From Holosporales bacterium (lineage in GTDB: Bacteria; Pseudomonadota; Alphaproteobacteria; BNTO01): DNA of 21,603 nt. A program made the translations under genes and the position numbers. Positions 1 to 6,853 of this stretch are shown one piece after another (position 1 is the first letter of the stretch; each line of letters opens with the position of its first letter). Below the pieces are notes generated by a model. That model was given only the letters and a program-made list of their open reading frames with translations, had not been told where the DNA came from and made no database searches. The stretch covers positions 1 through 21,603 of the forward strand of contig JAISXM010000088.1 in the NCBI GenBank assembly GCA_031270515.1. Reading direction: 5' to 3'.

Positions 1-170
1 ATGCACAGGGATGTCAGTCCATGAAATTAATACTATTCAGAAAAATAGCAAGTTGAACGCTGAAATGTGATAAGGAATCTTCACCAAAAACACAAAAATG
101 TTGTCCGTTCGTCGTTTCGGTGGCCGCGGCCCCCACAATAAACAACTTTAAACAATGTATAAATTAGAGT

Positions 171-453
171 GTCCTCACAAAAAAAATTTAATAAGAACCC
201 TTTGTTTCTAGTTCTTTGAGAATCGCACACTTTTTAACCGTAGTAAAAAATAGCCACTAAAATGGGTCCCCATAACAAACAAATTGAAACTCGCTATCAT
301 GCCAGACTTGGATGAGGAGAAAAATTCAACTTGTTTTTATGGGCAGGTATAAAATACAAATTTGGAGGAGCAGATTTTGGCCATGCTCCAAAAATGTGCA
401 GCACTTAAGTCATTAGAAACAAAGGGTTCTTATGAAAATTTTTTCGTGAGGAC
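171..453. repeat. ~283-bp inverted-repeat (MITE-like) element
   Basis: The left end (171-210, starting GTCCTCAC and ending AAGAACCCTTTGTTTCTA) is the near-perfect reverse complement of the right end (413-453, starting TTAGAAACAAAGGGTTCTTA and ending GTGAGGAC). Weaker symmetry continues inward: GCACACTTTTT near 225 faces AAAAATGTGC near 391. The centre holds the separate 76-bp palindrome. There is no ORF inside. This is the architecture of a non-autonomous inverted-repeat element or a decayed transposon. No clear target-site duplication was seen. Confidence 0.6.
268..343 (+). repeat. Palindromic interspersed repeat, copy 1
   Basis: The left arm CCCCATAACAAACAAATTGAA (268-288) and right arm TTCAACTTGTTTTTATGGG (325-343) are inverted repeats separated by exactly 36 nt. 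The same architecture and nearly identical arms recur at 13888-13962 and 16700-16775. The 36-nt loop ends in GATGAGGAGAAAAA, resembling copy 13888 (GACGAAGATAAAAA), so the whole unit is homologous and not only the stem. Confidence 0.85.
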
Positions 454-576
454 GTCCTGTGGAGGAAAGTTTTAGGTAGGTGTGTTTGTCATAGATTACG
501 CAACGTTCCCCCAATGCGCACAAGAAATGTTCAAATCAAAAATATTTTTTCGCATTATTTTAGACGAGGCCCCGCT

Positions 577-2160
577 CTACAATGCCTTCAAACTCTTCGC
601 CAGCTCATCACAAACCTTCTTTGCGTCCCCAATCACCATCATAGTATTGTCCCTGTAAAAAAGTTTGTTGTCGATCCCCGCATATCCGCTCCCCAGCGAG
701 CGCTTCACAAAAAGCACCGTCCCCGCTTTATCCACCCGTAGCACAGGCATGCCGTAAATCGGCGACTGCGCATCCTCGTACGCCGCGGGGTTCGTTATGT
801 CATTCGCGCCAATCACCAACGCGACGTCTGTCCCCGCAAAATCGCCATTAATGTCGTCCAACTCAAACACATCGTCGTAAGAAACATTCGCCTCCGCCAG
901 CAGCACGTTCATATGCCCCGGCATGCGCCCCGCCACAGGGTGAATCGCATAACGCACGCGCACGCCCCGCGACGTCAACATGCTGACCACGTCGCACAAG
1001 GACCGCTGAGCCTGGGCCACCGCCATGCCGTACCCTGGCACAACGATCACGCTGGATGCATTGTTGAGGATGAAGGCCGCATCCTCCGGGGAGCTCACTT
1101 TGGCGCGGGCGCTCGAACAGGTGGATGAGGGCGCGTCGCTGTGGGTCGTGCGGGCGAATACGACGTTCCAAATGGAGCGGTTCATGTTTTTGCACATTAC
1201 GTAGCTCAATATCGCGCCGGAGGAGCCGACTAGGGCGCCCGTGATGATTAGCAGGTGGTTGCTCAATGTAAAGCCCGTCGCTGCGGTCGCCCAGCCCGAG
1301 TAGGAATTTAGTAAGGACACGACAACGGGCATGTCTGAGCCGCCGATTGGCGCAATAAGGTATATGCCTAAAATTAATGACAGTATAACTAATTGAAGGA
1401 ACACAAAGAACGATTGGGTCAACACAAAAAGCAAGAGCAATAGAAGGCAGCCAAGCCCCAGGGCTATGGTGAGCATGGATGAGCCGTCGCCGATTAAGTG
1501 CTTTACGAAGGGATGCGCGTCAATTAGTTTGCGTCGTAATTTGGATATATACTGGGCCACTGTAGTGAACAAGTTGGACGCCGGCTGTGGGTCATCGGTT
1601 TTATTTGAGTCAATACTTTCATTTGAGTCAATACTTTTATTTTGAGGAGATGTCGACTTGTTATTGGTATCAGATTTTTTATTGGAAGATATAAAGTTAA
1701 AAAATGATTTTTTGGGAAAAATCCCCTGTAATTTGCAAAATGCAACAATAGACCCAGTAAATGTAATCGCGCCAATTATTGCCTCAAGTCCAAGTTCCAA
1801 CAATACTGGCGGAGATATCGGGGGGGCGATGTTAAATGTTTGCGGAGAAGAGAATGTGATCCACGCCACAAGGACGGCCGCCCCCCCCACCAGGCTATGG
1901 AACGCGGCAATGAGCTGAGGCAACGCGGCCATCTTTATTTTTTTCGCGATGAGCGTGCCTATGGTTCCGCCGATTGCGATGGCCAGCAACGATACGTAGC
2001 CTCTCTTGGATAGGAACAATGTCGCAAACACCGCAATCGCCATGCCTATTATGCCAAGGACGTTCCCGCGTTGGGCTGAACTTGCGCTGGACAAGCCCTT
2101 GAGCGACAATATAAAGCAAACGCTCGCGACTAAGTAGGATAATTGCGCCGAGTCTGTCAC
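577..2160 (-). CDS. pntB: NAD(P) transhydrogenase subunit beta
   Basis: PntB is the membrane and NADP(H)-binding subunit of proton-translocating transhydrogenase, which couples hydride transfer from NADH to NADP+ to proton re-entry. Residues 1-150 and 220-345 are transmembrane domain II, with the family motifs CFILSLKGLSS, FTGSIVAFCKLQG and GGSDMPVVVSLLNSYSGWA. Residues ~350-527 are domain III, with the NADP-binding VPGYGMAVAQAQ, HPVAGRMPGHMNVLLAEA and VIGANDITNPAA. Start is GTG, with AGAGG 7 nt upstream. At 527 aa it is longer than the usual ~460 because of a hydrophilic insert at ~149-218, rich in Ser/Asn/Asp and carrying a repeated SIDSNE unit. It lies downstream of fabI on the same strand. 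PntA is not in the window. Confidence 0.95.
   Translation of the reverse strand: MTDSAQLSYLVASVCFILSLKGLSSASSAQRGNVLGIIGMAIAVFATLFLSKRGYVSLLAIAIGGTIGTLIAKKIKMAALPQLIAAFHSLVGGAAVLVAWITFSSPQTFNIAPPISPPVLLELGLEAIIGAITFTGSIVAFCKLQGIFPKKSFFNFISSNKKSDTNNKSTSPQNKSIDSNESIDSNKTDDPQPASNLFTTVAQYISKLRRKLIDAHPFVKHLIGDGSSMLTIALGLGCLLLLLLFVLTQSFFVFLQLVILSLILGIYLIAPIGGSDMPVVVSLLNSYSGWATAATGFTLSNHLLIITGALVGSSGAILSYVMCKNMNRSIWNVVFARTTHSDAPSSTCSSARAKVSSPEDAAFILNNASSVIVVPGYGMAVAQAQRSLCDVVSMLTSRGVRVRYAIHPVAGRMPGHMNVLLAEANVSYDDVFELDDINGDFAGTDVALVIGANDITNPAAYEDAQSPIYGMPVLRVDKAGTVLFVKRSLGSGYAGIDNKLFYRDNTMMVIGDAKKVCDELAKSLKAL
1597..1634 (-). repeat. 18-bp tandem repeat inside pntB insert
   Basis: ATTTGAGTCAATACTTT occurs twice in tandem with an 18-bp period on the plus strand. 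It encodes SIDSNE/SIDSNK in PntB. The in-frame period explains part of the lineage-specific hydrophilic insert. Confidence 0.75.
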
Positions 2161-2161
2161 A

Positions 2162-2340
2162 GTAAGACCTCTATGTTAATTAAAGTAAGCCCTCAATGCT
2201 AATTCTTGCCGATTACGAGCACAATAAGACTTCAGTTCTAATTCTTGTCAATTACTGCAACAGTAAGACTTCAATTCTAATCCTTGTCAATCCCTGCAAC
2301 AGTAAGACTTCAATTTTAACTCTTGTCAATCTCTATGTCG
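2162..2340. repeat. 39-bp tandem repeat between fabI and pntB
   Basis: Units begin at 2162 (partial, 23 nt), 2185, 2224, 2263 and 2302. Each full unit starts GTAAGACTTCAATTCTAAT or a close variant, followed by CTTGTCAAT. The last unit overlaps the fabI stop codon and final codons (IDKS), so the array appears to be a tandem amplification of the fabI 3' end. The first partial unit contains the pntB Shine-Dalgarno. On the fabI-pntB transcript each 13-codon unit contains in-frame stops directly after an IDK-like peptide. The array therefore fills the whole intergenic space. Confidence 0.9.
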
Positions 2341-3131
2341 GGCGCATCCACGGCCTTCATGCCGATTATGTTGTATCCGCAATCCACATAGTGGACATCC
2401 CCCGTCACCGCAGAGGACAAATCACTCAACATGTACAGTCCAGACTTTCCAATTTCATCTACCGATACATTCCTGCGCAGAGGAGAGTTGTTTTTATTCC
2501 AGTTCATGATGTAATGGAAATCGCCAATGCCTGATGACGCGGCAGTCCGGACAGCCCCCGAGGAAATGGCGTTGACGCGTATATTTTGCGCGCCTAAATC
2601 CGCAGCCAGGTACCGCACACTTGCCTCCAGAGCGGCTTTGGCTACGCCCATGACATTATAATGCGGAATGACACGGTTGGCGCCCAGGTACGTCAGCGCA
2701 AGGATGGAGCCGCCGTTTTGCATTATGTTGCTCGCTTCTTTGCAAATTTCCGTCAACGAGTAGCACGAAACATTCATGGTGTTGAGGAAATTGTCTCTGG
2801 ATGTGTTTATGTAGCGTCCTGTCAACTGGTGCCGGTCCGAAAACGCAATAGCATGCAGCACAAAATCTATGGAATCCCAGCGAGATTGGACTTGCTTAAA
2901 AACATTCGGAATATCGTCATCCTGCGACACGTCGCACTTCAAAACCAGTGAATCGGGGCGCATCGTGCTTGCTAGAGCGCTGACCCTCTTGTAAATTGCA
3001 TCGTTTGGATACGTAAACGCGATCTCGGCGCCTTCTTGGTGTAACGCTTGAGCGATGGCCCACGCGATCGATGCATCATTTGCTACGCCCATTATGATGC
3101 CGCGCTTTCCTTTCATTAAACCTTGTGACAC
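2316..3131 (-). CDS. fabI: Enoyl-ACP reductase (NADH), FabI type
   Basis: This short-chain-dehydrogenase-fold enzyme reduces trans-2-enoyl-ACP in the last step of each fatty-acid elongation cycle. From the GTG start the protein is 271 aa and begins MSQGLMKGKRGIIMGVAND, the typical FabI N-terminus with its dinucleotide-binding loop. The catalytic Tyr-X6-Lys is Y158/K165 (HYNVMGVAK), and the second active-site Tyr is Y148 (LTYLGA). C-terminal YVDCGYNIIGM also matches the family. The reading frame is open to a TTG at 3155 and an internal ATG lies at 3116. GTG at 3131 is preferred from homologous N-termini, with a weak AGAG upstream. It is first gene of a fabI-pntB pair. Its stop codon lies in the last unit of the 39-bp tandem array. 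Confidence 0.95.
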   Translation of the reverse strand: MSQGLMKGKRGIIMGVANDASIAWAIAQALHQEGAEIAFTYPNDAIYKRVSALASTMRPDSLVLKCDVSQDDDIPNVFKQVQSRWDSIDFVLHAIAFSDRHQLTGRYINTSRDNFLNTMNVSCYSLTEICKEASNIMQNGGSILALTYLGANRVIPHYNVMGVAKAALEASVRYLAADLGAQNIRVNAISSGAVRTAASSGIGDFHYIMNWNKNNSPLRRNVSVDEIGKSGLYMLSDLSSAVTGDVHYVDCGYNIIGMKAVDAPDIEIDKS

Positions 3132-3216
3132 TATCCATCTCTGTGAAATCAGCAATTTACTACAATCTAAACTATAGCCAGGCTATTTGCAATGCTACCA
3201 AGATATACCTTCATAG

Positions 3217-3288
3217 AAACAATTTGAGAAACGATCTGCAATAAAGTTTTGACTTGTATCTTTTGGGAAATAGATTCTCAAGTTGTTT
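3217..3288 (+). repeat. Divergent palindromic repeat between fabI and the binding-protein gene
   Basis: AAACAATTTGAGAA (3217-3230) is inverted at TTCTCAAGTTGTTT (3275-3288) with a 44-nt spacer. The left context (AATTTGAGAAACGAT) and right context (AAGTTGTTTGTTCTCATGCCC) resemble the arms of the 75-bp palindromic family. It lies in the ~264-bp gap between two divergent genes, so it cannot be only a terminator. The promoters of both genes must lie here, but I cannot assign convincing -35/-10 boxes. Confidence 0.55.
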
Positions 3289-3395
3289 GTTCTCATGCCC
3301 CAGGATGTCCGCAGTTGAGCGTTAATCAAAAATTAGGATATTCGATGCTACGATGTTTAGTAAAGGTGAATTGCACGTAAATTCTGTCGAAGGAT

Positions 3396-4622
3396 ATGAT
3401 ATTGATTAAGTTTTTGACCACAATCATACTAGAGATATCGCTAATAAACGCAGGTTTCTGTCGTGTGAGCGCTAGTGAGGCGGAGTCTGCTGTCGAATAT
3501 TACAGCAAATCAACTGTGGCCCAAAAGCTAGATGAAAACGCAGACGCAAACTCGAGCAGAAGGTCTGCTCCTAAGGCATATCCTGCTCCTGCCCGCGGTA
3601 AATCGCCTGCATCTAATGCATCTCCTGCCCGCGGTATATCGCCTGCATCTGCCACAAATGCGTATTCTGCATCTGCACCCAATACATCTTCTGCGCCTGC
3701 CACAAATGCATCTCCTGCACCTACTCAAAATGCATCCCCTGCGCCTACTCCTGCGCCAAAACAAGCCCCAGGCGTTGCATTAAGGAATCGCCGCGCCCTA
3801 AACAACGTTAATCCGCAACCAAACAACGCCGCCGTCGCAACACGCTCGCCAGCTGCGGCCCAGCCATCCTCGCAAAAGCCGTCCATCCCCGCAGAATTCG
3901 AAGGTTGCGCGCCAGAAATAGAGAAAATTCTACTGTCTGGACATCTGCGCGTTGGAATATGCCCTGTCGATCAGCCACCGTTCCACGTAAAAAACGCCGA
4001 TGGAACGATTTCCGGCTTCGATGTCGACCTAGCGAAAGGAATCGCAGACGCACTCAAGGTGAAGCTGACCATTGTCGAAGTGCCCGATTGGGACCAAACA
4101 ATTACGTACTTACTTAATCGCAAAATCGACATAATTGTGTCGAACCTCTCGTTAACTCCGGAACGAGCGTCCAAAATCCTCTGCTCGACGCCATACGCGC
4201 GAATTCACCAGTGTATGCTGCTGAATCGAATCCTACTTGCCAGAGCTACAGGAGAAGACCTGTATTCATTGAGGGATATATTTACTAACTATGTAAATCG
4301 CCAAATAATCGTTCAGGACGGCACATCATACGTCAACTCTGCGAGCTCAATGTTCCCCGAGGCCACCGTCACAGCGGAGCCCTCATGGAGTGAAATCATA
4401 AAAGGATTATTGGACCGACGTTACATGGGCACAATCAGCGATGAGTTGGAAATAAAACAGCAAACCGCACATGTCCAAACAATGGAATTATTGCCAGTTA
4501 TTATAAAAGACCAGTTCGACTTGTTGATCGTTGGTGTAAATAGATTAGACCCGCAATTATTGCACTTTGTTAATAGCTACATTGAGGCAAACAATGTGCA
4601 ATGCAAGCTTGATGGTTCGTAA
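3396..4622 (+). CDS. Exported periplasmic solute-binding protein (SBP_bac_3-like)
   Basis: The first ~26 residues are hydrophobic and end in a plausible signal-peptidase site (RVSA-S). Residues ~45-165 are a low-complexity Ala/Pro/Ser/Asn linker with repeated NASPAP-like units. Residues ~170-400 form a family 3 (amino-acid type) periplasmic binding fold, with GHLRVGICPVDQPPF, GTISGFDVDLAKGIADAL and DIIVSNLSLTPER as hallmarks. No ABC permease or ATPase gene is adjacent. Instead a membrane cyclase gene follows after 11 bp, its Shine-Dalgarno overlapping this stop codon. That suggests a sensory rather than purely transport role (inference). The long disordered linker could span periplasm or tether the domain. 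The start ATG has AAGGA only 2-3 nt upstream, so a nearby alternative start (TTG at 3402) is possible. Confidence 0.85.
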   Translation: MILIKFLTTIILEISLINAGFCRVSASEAESAVEYYSKSTVAQKLDENADANSSRRSAPKAYPAPARGKSPASNASPARGISPASATNAYSASAPNTSSAPATNASPAPTQNASPAPTPAPKQAPGVALRNRRALNNVNPQPNNAAVATRSPAAAQPSSQKPSIPAEFEGCAPEIEKILLSGHLRVGICPVDQPPFHVKNADGTISGFDVDLAKGIADALKVKLTIVEVPDWDQTITYLLNRKIDIIVSNLSLTPERASKILCSTPYARIHQCMLLNRILLARATGEDLYSLRDIFTNYVNRQIIVQDGTSYVNSASSMFPEATVTAEPSWSEIIKGLLDRRYMGTISDELEIKQQTAHVQTMELLPVIIKDQFDLLIVGVNRLDPQLLHFVNSYIEANNVQCKLDGS

Positions 4623-4626
4623 GGAG
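4620..4626 (+). promoter_or_regulatory. Shine-Dalgarno overlapping upstream stop codon
   Basis: TAAGGAG contains the stop codon of the binding-protein gene and the ribosome binding site of the cyclase gene, 7 nt before its ATG. The identical arrangement recurs at 6842-6848, which suggests translational coupling. Confidence 0.8.
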
Positions 4627-4633
4627 ATGTCGG

Positions 4634-6844
4634 ATGCCCAAAAATATTGTCAACGCAATGCCATTCCTTCAAAAGCTGTTCAGCTTTTTTTCTGAACGCA
4701 AGCTTCAGTACGATATTATCTCCAGCTTTATATTGTTGTTCCTTTTTGAAAATTTAGTAACGCTGTCGTTTACTTACAGATCCAACAATATTGTGTCCCT
4801 TGAGTTTGCGCGCCGTTCTATGGAGCAAAGCTCCGACAGCATTCTTACGCGAACGAAGCGCTACCTTGATGATGTGCAAAAAGTTGCAACATTATGTCAC
4901 TCGCTCATAGACCTAAAAGATACGTCGTGCTTGACTGGGAAACAAATACAAGGGTGCCTAATTGAGAGCCTGAGGCTATATGCTCACTTTGATAACATAT
5001 ACATAGGGCTGACCAACGGAAACTTTTTGGGAGTAGAACGTCGCAAAGCGTCGGCTAAATACGTTACGCAGTCCGACAAAGCCCTGCCAAGCAACATAAA
5101 ATTTTTAGTGCAAAACCAGGACCGTTCGCAAGCTCAAGGATCCGAGATCTACCACTATTACAATGACGACGGCATGCTGGCGGGCGAAGAAAAAAACGAG
5201 ATTTTGAATTTTGATGCCAGAACTCGCCCTTGGTTTACCTTAGCCGAGCAAAAGGGTGGATTTGTGTGGACGGATATATACCCGTTTACGGGCACAACCA
5301 GCATGGGCATAACGGCGGCAATTCCGGTATATATCAATGATGAAAGCGGAATAATGAAAATGGCCGGCGTCATGGGCATAGATTTGCTGCTGGATGACTT
5401 GGCGCAGTTTATGCAAAACCAAAAGATATCGGACCGCGGCATTGCGTTTATTGTAAGCCGGTCTGGGCAAATCGTGGCATATCCGTCAGCCGACAACGGC
5501 TCAGATCGAGGGAATAGCTACAGTCCTCAGCGCAATCTTATTTCCGTATCCGAAGTCGCAGACCGACAAATTCAGATAGCATTTCAAATGTTCAAAGATA
5601 ATCCTGAGGTAAAAGATATCCAGTTTCGTTACGGTGGCGAAACTTATTTGGCGACGTTTACTCCGGTATCTGATGGCGATAGTTTGGATTGGACGGTTGG
5701 CATAGTCGTTCCAAAAGCAGACTTTGCAAAAAACATAGAAGATATGCAAAAGAACGAGATATTTATTATCTTGTTCGTCGCTATCATTGCGACGTTAGTG
5801 ACGTTTTATTTGTCGAAGCGTATATCTGCTCCAATTATTGCAATCGCACAAGAAACACAGCGCCTGAAAGAATTTTACACGACGGAGCCCTTGGAAATCC
5901 AAAGTAACATTGCCGAAATAAAAATGATGATAGACGCAATAGCCGCAATGCGGTCAAGCCTGCAATCATTTGGAAAATTTGTACCTAAAGTATTAATTCG
6001 GCGCCTAATGGTGAAGGGGACAGAGGTAAAGCTTGGCGGCAAGATGTCCGAAGTCACGACGTTTTTCTCGGATATTCAGGGTTTTACCTCCATCTCTGAA
6101 AAAATGTCGCCGGATAAGTTGGTGTTGCACTTGTCAGACTATTTTAACGAGCTGTCCAATATTATCGTCGAAACCAATGGCACAATAGACAAGTACATAG
6201 GCGACTCCATCATGGCGTTTTGGAATGCACCAACGATTGACAAAAATCATGGCTTCAACGCGTGCCATGCTGCGCTGTTGTGCCAAAAACGCCTGACAGA
6301 GTTGAATCGCCAATGGGAGCTGGAAAAGAAGCCAACCTTCATTACGCGCATTGGGCTGCATACAACCGAGGTTATCGTCGGCAATATCGGCTCAGACGAA
6401 AAAATTAACTATACACTGATGGGCGACGGGGTGAACCTTGGGTCGCGCTTGGAAGGCACGAACAAAGTCTACAAAACAAAAATATTGGTGAGCGAAAGCT
6501 TACACAAACTGGTCTCCGAGAGGTTTTTGTTCCGCCCGGTTGACATTGTCGCGGTCAAAGGCAAGGAAGAAGGAGTCAAAATTTACGAGCTCGTAGGGCA
6601 AATGTCAGGTGATAGCCGAATCTTGCCATCAAAAGAAGAGGTTGACCTTTGTACCAGATTTGCGCAAGGATTTAAGTTGTATACAGAGCAACGTTGGGGG
6701 GAGGCTTTAAAGTTGTTTGAAGGATTAAGAAACGATTATCCGCAAGACTATGTCGTCAATATGTACATTGAGCGCTGCCAGGCCTTCAAGGAAAACCCGC
6801 CCAAGAAAAATTGGGATGGCATCTTTGTGTTAACCACGAAGTAA
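4634..6844 (+). CDS. Membrane class III adenylate/guanylate cyclase with extracellular sensor domain
   Basis: Topology is TM1 (~27-47), a large periplasmic dCache-like sensor (~50-370), TM2 (~375-395), a HAMP-like linker (~395-446), a class III cyclase domain (~470-655), and a C-terminal helical/TPR-like tail. Metal-binding aspartates are visible as D480 (FFSDIQGFT) and D524 (YIGDSIMAFW). The adenine-contacting lysine is likely K520. Transition-state residues are N601 and R605 (VNLGSRLEG). The tail (QRWGEALKLFEGLRNDYPQD, then NWDGIFVLTTK) is typical of cyclases of this class. All catalytic residues are present, so it should make a cyclic nucleotide, most likely cAMP. Its partner upstream is a periplasmic binding fold and downstream a transporter-like protein, so periplasmic ligand sensing feeding a cytoplasmic second messenger is the natural inference. 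Confidence 0.93.
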   Translation: MPKNIVNAMPFLQKLFSFFSERKLQYDIISSFILLFLFENLVTLSFTYRSNNIVSLEFARRSMEQSSDSILTRTKRYLDDVQKVATLCHSLIDLKDTSCLTGKQIQGCLIESLRLYAHFDNIYIGLTNGNFLGVERRKASAKYVTQSDKALPSNIKFLVQNQDRSQAQGSEIYHYYNDDGMLAGEEKNEILNFDARTRPWFTLAEQKGGFVWTDIYPFTGTTSMGITAAIPVYINDESGIMKMAGVMGIDLLLDDLAQFMQNQKISDRGIAFIVSRSGQIVAYPSADNGSDRGNSYSPQRNLISVSEVADRQIQIAFQMFKDNPEVKDIQFRYGGETYLATFTPVSDGDSLDWTVGIVVPKADFAKNIEDMQKNEIFIILFVAIIATLVTFYLSKRISAPIIAIAQETQRLKEFYTTEPLEIQSNIAEIKMMIDAIAAMRSSLQSFGKFVPKVLIRRLMVKGTEVKLGGKMSEVTTFFSDIQGFTSISEKMSPDKLVLHLSDYFNELSNIIVETNGTIDKYIGDSIMAFWNAPTIDKNHGFNACHAALLCQKRLTELNRQWELEKKPTFITRIGLHTTEVIVGNIGSDEKINYTLMGDGVNLGSRLEGTNKVYKTKILVSESLHKLVSERFLFRPVDIVAVKGKEEGVKIYELVGQMSGDSRILPSKEEVDLCTRFAQGFKLYTEQRWGEALKLFEGLRNDYPQDYVVNMYIERCQAFKENPPKKNWDGIFVLTTK

Positions 6845-6848
6845 GGAG
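6842..6848 (+). promoter_or_regulatory. Shine-Dalgarno overlapping cyclase stop codon
   Basis: TAAGGAG contains the cyclase stop codon and the ribosome binding site of the transporter gene, 5 nt before its ATG. It is the same coupling device as at 4620-4626. Confidence 0.8.
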
Positions 6849-6853
6849 CGCTC

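Larger units (their letters stand above)
1..576. other. Gene-free left flank
   Basis: No convincing coding region is visible on either strand. The stretch contains the large inverted-repeat element at 171-453 with a 76-bp palindrome inside it. A lone half-arm related to that palindrome (CCCACAATAAACAACTTTAA-like) lies near 131-152. The last ~120 bases before the pntB stop are A/T-rich and carry no clear Rho-independent terminator for the minus-strand pntB transcript. Confidence 0.6.

Noticed and set aside
107..119. 13-mer GTTCGTCGTTTCG shared with 16653-16665
   Set aside because: A 13-nt match is expected several times by chance in a window this long, and the flanks do not align.
863..1195. 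Arg/His/Gly-rich ORFs overlapping pntB
   Set aside because: These are out-of-frame shadows of the GC-rich NADP-binding domain.
2162..2340. Possible CRISPR array
   Set aside because: The 39-bp units are head-to-tail without unique spacers, so it is a tandem repeat.
2196..2534. Plus-strand ORF of 13-residue repeats over the 39-bp array
   Set aside because: It runs antisense into conserved FabI and owes its length to the repeat period.
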